A stretch of 64,000 nucleotides of DNA, taken from the NCBI GenBank assembly GCA_040954595.2, contig CM082594.2, positions 10,292,001-10,356,000 on the forward strand, in the 5' to 3' direction. Source of the DNA: Balanoglossus misakiensis (Eukaryota; Hemichordata). Position numbers and translations under genes: made by a program. Below the pieces are notes generated by a model. The model was not told where the DNA came from and did no database searches. It saw nothing but the letters and a program-made list of their open reading frames with translations. Below are positions 1 to 8,109 of this stretch, in pieces (position 1 is the stretch's first letter; every line of letters begins with the position of its first letter).

Positions 1-81
1 TGGGAAGTACATGGGTGACATATACTGCAAGGGACAATGATGGAAACCAAGCTGAATGCAGATTTGTCGTGAATGTACAAG
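1..81 (+). CDS. Exon, C-terminal part of an HYR domain (cut by window edge)
   Basis: Reads GSTWVTYTARDNDGNQAEC and then a final beta strand ending NVQ, followed by a GT donor at 82. This matches the last third of the complete HYR exons downstream (GST.VTYTA.D.DGNQAEC.F), so it is the end of a fifth HYR module whose start lies outside the window. It ends in phase 1 like the other HYR exons. Confidence 0.8.
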
Positions 82-3000
82 GTATGATTTAACGTCCACA
101 ATACAAAAGTACGATTATCATGACGATGATACATTTAGAATTGAAATTTCGCCTGAAAATGAGCGGATAGATAATTAGCTATTGATGTCACAAGTGTTTT
201 ACTGTGATTTTTGTCTTTCCTCAACTATTATATTGCAGACTTTGAACCACCTGTGTTTACATACTGTCCTGATAACATTACCATGCCAACCGATCTAGGA
301 CTACCTAGGGCTAATGTTTCCTGGACAGAACCAACTGTACTTGACAATTCTGGACAACCGCCTGCGATTGTTATGACACACTCGTCTGGTTCTTATTTTG
401 AGATGGGGAATACATTGGTGATGTATACTGCCACTGACAGTAATGGAAACCAGGATGAATGTGCATTTTATGTTATTATTCAAGGTACCGTGAAGTTGTA
501 TAATGTAGTATTTCATCTTGTCTTAATGAATTCAGACCCAAGACTATGTCTCCGGTGTATTCAACTTCATAACCGAGCAGAGTGTTTTCTATCAATTAAT
601 TTTTGGCAGTCATACGATCAAATGAATGACAAATGATAACTATTTTGATGTCTGCTTTGGTAGAAAAGGTCACACTCTAAAAGTACAGGTACAAACCGTG
701 TGATAAAACGCATGCAGAAAAGTATTTTAATGGTTGAACTCTGTCCACATAGGTTGACGTCACCACTCTGTTTTGACAATTATTTTGCAGACATGGAACC
801 ACCCGTGTTTACAAACTGTCCCGGCAACATTAATGCAACAACTGATCTTGGACTAAGTGTTGCCAATGTCTCCTGGACGGAACCTGGTGTATCTGATAAT
901 TCAGGACAATCGCCAACAACCACACAGACACATTCATCTGGTGACCGGTTTTCTGTGGGAAGTACAAGGGTGACGTATACTGCCGAGGATGTCGATGGAA
1001 ACCAAGCTGAATGTACATTTGTGATAACTGTCGAAGGTATATTCATTCGCTTACCATACGCTTTGTGTTAATTTTACAGTTATTAGACACGAGATCTTAC
1101 CGCCAACAAAATGTGGATTTCGTTTTCTGCAGATACGGAGTTACCATGGTTTACATACTGTCCCCATAACATTACTGTTTCCACGGATCAAGGGATGCCG
1201 CACGCCAATGTTTCTTGGACGGAACCAATGGCATCAGACAATTCGGGAATACCACACGTTAGCACAACATACTCACCCTACTCTCATTTTACCATTGGAA
1301 TTACATGGGTGACATATACTGCAGAGGACGCGGATGGAAACCAAGCTGAATGTACATTTTTCGTGAGCGTTGAAGGTAAACTAGTTGATCTGTATGGTTA
1401 GATGAGAGATATCTGTCATTTCGAAACTTGCATGTAATTCTGCCACTAGCCGATTTTTACTGCATATCATTTCTCAACAACTGTCACTGAAATTAGACTA
1501 TCAAGTACCGGATTGAATACCTCAGATTTTACCCACGTGATGTGCCCCAACATATTGAATCGGTACGTTATATTATCATGCATTTAAAAAAATTCAGTGT
1601 GTAGTTGATCATACATGTCAGCATGTTATGAATATTTCAGTCTGTAATAATTAAATACTGTATAAACTTCCCTTCAGATAACGAACCGCCAGTGTTTTGG
1701 AACTGCCCCAATGACACTGTCATAGACGCTGATCCTGGACAAAATTCAGCGGTCTTTTCTTGGACTCCCCCAAGTGCGACAGATAATTCCGGAATCGCCC
1801 CTAATGTGACCAATTCACACTCACCTGGTTTCGCCTTTCCTGTGGGAGTTACGTCGGTGATATATGAGGCGATGGACGACGCTGGTAATTCCGTGGGCTG
1901 CAGCTTTAGCGTTACCGTTGAAAGTAAGTCTGTGGTGGTGATTATGGTGCTTTTGATGATGGTGTTGATGACAACGATGATGATGACAATGATATATTTG
2001 TGTATTTATTGCCGAGGATCAAACCTTTTGCAAATGTCCTAAAATTCCTTTCGTGCACTTCGTTTCAGCAACACCGAGGACTACACGCGCTGTAACCACT
2101 GCAGGTACAACAAAAGAGACAACTACCCTGAAAACGGACGCTGTAACAACCACTGCAGGTACTACAATACAGAAAACTACCCAGAAAACAGACACTGCAA
2201 CAACCACTGCAGGTACAACAATAGAAAAAACTACCCAGAAAACAGATGCTGCAACAACAACTGCAGGTACAACAAAAGAAGCAACTACTCAGGAAACGGA
2301 CGCTGCAACAACCACTGCAGGTACAACAATAGAGAAAACTACCCAGAAAACAGATGCTGCAACAACCACTGCAGGTACTACAAGAGAGAAAACTACCCAG
2401 AAAACAGATGCTGCAACAACAACTGCAGGTACAACAAAAGAAGCAACTACTCAGAAAACAGACGCTGCAACAACCACTGCAGGTACTACAAGAGAGAAAA
2501 CTACCCAGAAAACAGATGCTGCAACAACAACTGCAGGTACAACAAAAGAAGCAACTACTCAGAAAACAGACGCTGCAACAACCACTGCAGGTACAACAAA
2601 AGAAAAAACTACCCAGAAAACGGACGCTGCAACTACCGCTGCAGGCACTACAAGAGTGAAAACTACCCAGAAAACGGATGCTGCAACAACCACTGCAGGT
2701 TCAACAATAGAGAAAACTACCCAGAAAACGGATGCTGCAACAACCACTGCAGGTACAACAATAGAGAAAACTACCCAGAAAACAGACGCTGCAACAACCA
2801 CTGCAGGTACTACAATAGAGATAACTACCCAGAAAACGGATGCTGCAACAACCACTGCAGGTACAACAATAGAGAAAACTACCAAGAAAACCACTGCAGG
2901 TACAACAATAGAGAAATCTACCCAGAAAACAGACGCTGCAACAACCACTGCAGGTACAACAATAGAAAAAACTACCCAGAAAACAGACGCTGCAACAACC

Positions 3001-6000
3001 ACTGCAGGTACAACAATAGAGAAAACTACCCAGAAAACAGACGCTGCAACAACCACTGCAGATACTACAATAGAGAAAACTACTCAGAAAACGGATGCTG
3101 CAACAACCACTGCAGGTACAACAATAGAGAAAACTACCCAGAAAACAGACGCTGCAACAACCACTGCAGATACTACAATAGAGAAAACTACTCAGAAAAC
3201 GGATGCTGCAACAACCACTGCAGGTACAACAATAGACAAAACTACCCAGAAAACGGACGCTGCAACAACCACTGAAGGAACAACAAAAGAGGCAACTACC
3301 CAGAAAACAGTGACAGCAACCCAAACATCAGGTATATACATTGATCTGTAGGTAGTCTTCAGACAGTGCGTGACTTCTTGTTATCGAAATATTTCATAGC
3401 CTGATGGATAATGTTTCCGCAATCTCCACAAAGTAACCTATTTATTACTCTTTGCAAACGTCTATGTATTTTAGCATCTTTTCTTTCTTTCTTTCTTGTA
3501 TTGCTCCAAACTTAGAGAGCAATATATTGTAATCTTTACAAGCACACTTGATTTCCAGGTCAGTCAAGTAGTGGAGATATTGTCCAAAATTCTTTGCACT
3601 TTTAATAACGAGAAACCTAGCACTGTCGGAAGATTGGCAGCTTAGTTGTTTACTTATCACGATGGTGCTTCACGAGATGCAACAAAAATATACATGTCAT
3701 TGGGCATGTGTAATGGACGTACATTACTCCTGTGCAATGACTTCACAAATTTGTTGCACATGCGCAAGGAGGTGTTTTATTATATTTGTCATTTGGGCCA
3801 CCGTAATATTACTAGACAAAATGGCGGTTGATAGTTGACCCTTTGGGAACAGCCTAGAATAGCTCATCAATCTCATTTAGCAAGGAACGAGTCTATTGCA
3901 GAGTTTTGCAGTTTTCAGCCGTAGTAGTTCCCAGGTAGTCTTTGTGACTACCAAGATCAGATAATTCCTCAACTTTGAAGGTCTGTCATAGAGTCTCCAC
4001 AAAATACGATCAGACAAGAACAAAGAAATCAATCAGGTCACGAAAACTGCTCTTCACATGCCACATTATGTCCATCTGTATATTTCGATGCAGGACCGGG
4101 TAATTTCACGTTTTTAGTCGATTCCGTTCATGTGCCTGAAGGAGGAACAGGAGGGCGCAGTTTCTTCCAAGTGCACCGGGTCAATGGGAATGGCGGCGAA
4201 GCGTATATCGATTACTACACGGAGGATATAACCGCCGTGGCCGGCACTCATTATACGCGCTCTATCGGAACATTGCGATTTTCCGATTGGTCGACGATAA
4301 TGGAAATTGCCGTCACTATTGCTGAGAATGATGTGCCCGAGGACGTCAACAAAACGTTCAGAGTCATTTTAAACAATCCAAGCGTTGGTTCCTTCCTGGT
4401 TGATCCCTTTGAACTCGTTGTAACGATCATAGACAATGATTTCATAGGTAGGCCTAATTTGAGAATTCTAGCGTTTGTTTTTGAATTAGAATTGCAACTT
4501 TTTGTGAGGCAGTGGACTCTATCTCTTTGGACCATTTCCCTTTACACCACAATGCAGAACTATCTTACATGCGTAGCTCTGAGTGCGTGCGTACCCATAT
4601 GCACGTGTTGGTATTGCTGTTAGTCGTGACATATTCAGCATCTGAGTTTCGTAGGACTCTGTGGTAATCTGACAGTTTATTTCCACCCGGGGAAGGCATG
4701 GCAGCCCATAGTTCATTTCACATTAAAATAATAACTTTGATTGGACAGAAGTGTGCAAAGCCCGAGGCAGAGAAGTCCAAACACCTTTTACATTTCTGAG
4801 AGTTCCCGGCACTCTCATTTGGGAATTTGTGTGACAGCCCTGATACGAGGACTTGTACATGGCAATTGTCTTTCTCCTTTTACACGTCATGTAACAACAA
4901 AAGTCTGTTACATGCGTGTGAGGTGGCTTCGGCAGGAGAGTGTTGTGCAGTGTTCTTATCCACCGGGCTGCTATCTGATTCTTGTGGTCTGACGTGGACT
5001 GAAGGTTCTGTTGAATATAATTTGCTTAGTAACAAAGACGGGTCGCTCTGCAAAGCATGATGAAATGACGTATTTAAATAATAACACATGATAGCGAGGG
5101 CAATATCACGATTTGAAGCCTGCACGAGGGATGGTGATCTCTGACTACAATATTGATGATGCCCGAGCCGCAGGCGAGGGTATCATCAATATTGTGGTCA
5201 GAGATCACCAGCCCGAGGGCAGGCTTCAAATCGTGATGTTGCCCGAGCATCATGTGTTATTAATTTTATTACGCCGAACATTTGAACGTACATACAAGGC
5301 AGGCATAGAAGAACGTAGACGCGCGTCCATATGTCGTACGTTGCTGAGAATGTAAAATGTCTCGATCTCCCAAGAATTATACGATACCTACTTCGAACTT
5401 AGATTATTTGGAAAATACTGCACTGTTGGTTGCGATTTTGTTGTATTTACTGTCCGTTTGTGGTAAAATATCGTCCAGTTGAACAGGTGTTAAGCCTATG
5501 TGTCGCTTTGAAGCCATAGATGCGGGAGTTGACTGATCGTGGAGGAAGCCATTGAACGACAGTTTGGAACGCGCAGAAGTCGCGCGCAGAACACAAAACA
5601 ACCCAGCGGGCAATATCAGCGCACGCGACAGGGCTTTATCAACTCTAGCCATGTTATATCACTTTTTTTTCTATATCACGTGAGCGCGTCTCAGCCAATC
5701 ACGAATATGGTATAATACGTGAGGTGTAATAAGTCGCCATATCATATTCTTGCATTTTTGAGAGTTTAATGCATGCATATAACTACATAACTACCCACAG
5801 ACACAACCGAGGCTGCGAAAACTGAGTCCGTTACAACAAGGCCACGAACGACAGCCAGGCAGGGAACGACACAACCTCCAACGGAGGGACCACCAGGTAA
5901 GTAATTTTTACGGGAGTACGGTTACAGAAAATGCACTTTTTCGCGGTATAAATACACCTATTTTTACAATTCAAAACTGGTACGAGACTTTCAGCATTTA

Positions 6001-8077
6001 TGTTTACTTCCAATTAAAACATCTTCCAGTTACCTTCTACATTCTCTTGGACAATATTAATTTTTATAAGTGTTTACACCTCATGTGTAGTAGTGAGACA
6101 GCCATATTCAAGTTGTAGTTGCAACCAATTATTATTTATCTGTATCACGTTCCCGCCAACAACAACAATGTTAGAATGTTAGATGATATTCATCCCACCG
6201 TAAGCACGTTCGCATTTACATAAGATTCTTTTTATTTGAGTGTAAAATCATTCGGAATAGCTAATGACTCCTGATCTTTGTTTACTTTGGTTTCTCCTTG
6301 TATTGTTTTGTATAATTGAAGATGTCGATGAATGTGACGCAGTAACACCTCCGTGTGCAGACGACAGGATATGTCTTGACCGGCCTAGAGGGTACGACTG
6401 TGAATGCAGGCCTGGATACTTCAACGTTGATGGACAGTGTCGGCGTAAGTCATTTAAGTTCCCTTGTGCACACTCAGCTCTGTCTGACTTTGCATCTGTC
6501 AGTGTGCATCTGTGACATCTAAAGGAAAGCTGACCAAAACTTCTCTGAATTTGTCGATATTTTGCATATTAACGAGGTTAACATCTGGTAAAAGTTGTTG
6601 ACGAAGCATTGTACATACACAGACAACTGCTGCACCAAACAGAAAATACAACAGCGTTCGATAGATTGACCCCACAGGCAGGGACCCCAATGTACCAAGA
6701 GATATTGAGGTGTCTTCTGTTAATTAACTGTCCAAATGTAAATATAACAAAATTCTGCAAGTCGTTCTACTGTTGCCAATCCTCTAGTTATTTTTCACAA
6801 AATAATGACCACTGTAATGTCATCCCTAAACCGTACATTCTTCTTTCAGATGCAAAGATTATCAAAGTAAGAATGGCAATAGTGAAGTTTAAAGATCTTA
6901 TAGCAACTTATGTATCAGACTACTCCAACCCATATTCGGACCAATACCTGTTGGTGTCGCAGATGATAAAACAAGACGTAAGTCTTACGTATGCTATTAC
7001 ATCATCGAGACTTGTGTCTGTAACACCATTTAAAAATACATGATACATGCTGTTTGATGTTACATGTATATGCCATTATTGTTCATCATTCGGTCACTAA
7101 AATTATTTATGTGTACGTGAACTGCAATGTAGAAAATACAAGGAACCTGTAGAATTGGATAAATGAACTTTGTAACGAGCGCAATAATGCAGTATTTTTG
7201 ATCTGTGAAGTCATTGTGAAGATTACTGACAGAGGAATTTGGTTCAAATTAATGGAAAAAAATAGTTTCCAAATCAGAAGATTGCTGTTGAACTTGATAA
7301 ACATTCGGTGTTAATCTGTTTCCTGCATCTGTGGGTTGTATTTTTCAGCTCGGCGCTGTTCTACAAGCGACTTTTGCCGATTACTTTGGTATTCGTATAT
7401 CGTTTTACTTCGCTGGCAGCGTGGGGGTAGATACCTTCACGTTCTACGACATAAATTCTGATGTGACGGCAGATCAAGTCGAAGACGCCCTCAACGGGGC
7501 AGTTGATGAAGATGGCAAGATTGGAGATCTCACGATTCGTGATGGATCTATCGAAGCACAAGGTAATTAAACAGCGTAGATATGGATGGGTCGAAGTTGA
7601 CAGACGCTGCTAATGAAATTCTACATAAACTAGTACACACGGGTTTAGTTGTTATGTTATAGACTTTCAAACATTAGATACTTTGTTCTCGTGACACTTT
7701 GATAGTTTGGCATACATTGATTGTTTAGTATTTTATGCATGTGGACAAGGGTGAACTGCAAATTCGGTAAATTCTATTGTTCTTCTAACATCATGAAATG
7801 TGTTTCCATTTTAGCGTCGGCGGATAACCCGTGCGAAAGGCCGAGTGGTAACGATTGTTCTCTCAATGCAATCTGTGAGTTGACAGCTAGTAGCTTTACA
7901 TGTCAATGCAAGAAAGGTTTCCAAGATACTTCTTCAAACAAGGGTGATCGTCCTGGACGCCAATGTGAGAAAGAAGGTATGTGTAATTGCATTGTTATCT
8001 TATTCTCAAAATATGAACTGATGTTTTGATAGTCATACATCACCATCATTATCATCATCATCATCATCGCCATCATC

Positions 8078-8109
<32 letters not shown>

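Larger units (their letters stand above)
4448..5800 (+). other. Long intron (1,353 bp) carrying mobile-element-like DNA
   Basis: Phase-1 intron between the Calx-beta and Pro/Thr linker exons, by far the longest in the visible gene. The extra length is explained at least partly by a 180-bp fold-back element (5081-5260) and a short minus-strand coding-like segment (5404-5652), both listed separately. No further domain exon was recognised. Confidence 0.6.

Noticed and set aside
2559-3324. Minus-strand frames of 165 and 207 codons, one Cys-rich, opposite the Thr-rich exon
   Set aside because: They are antisense shadows of the 54-bp repeat, which stays open in several frames because its period is divisible by three.
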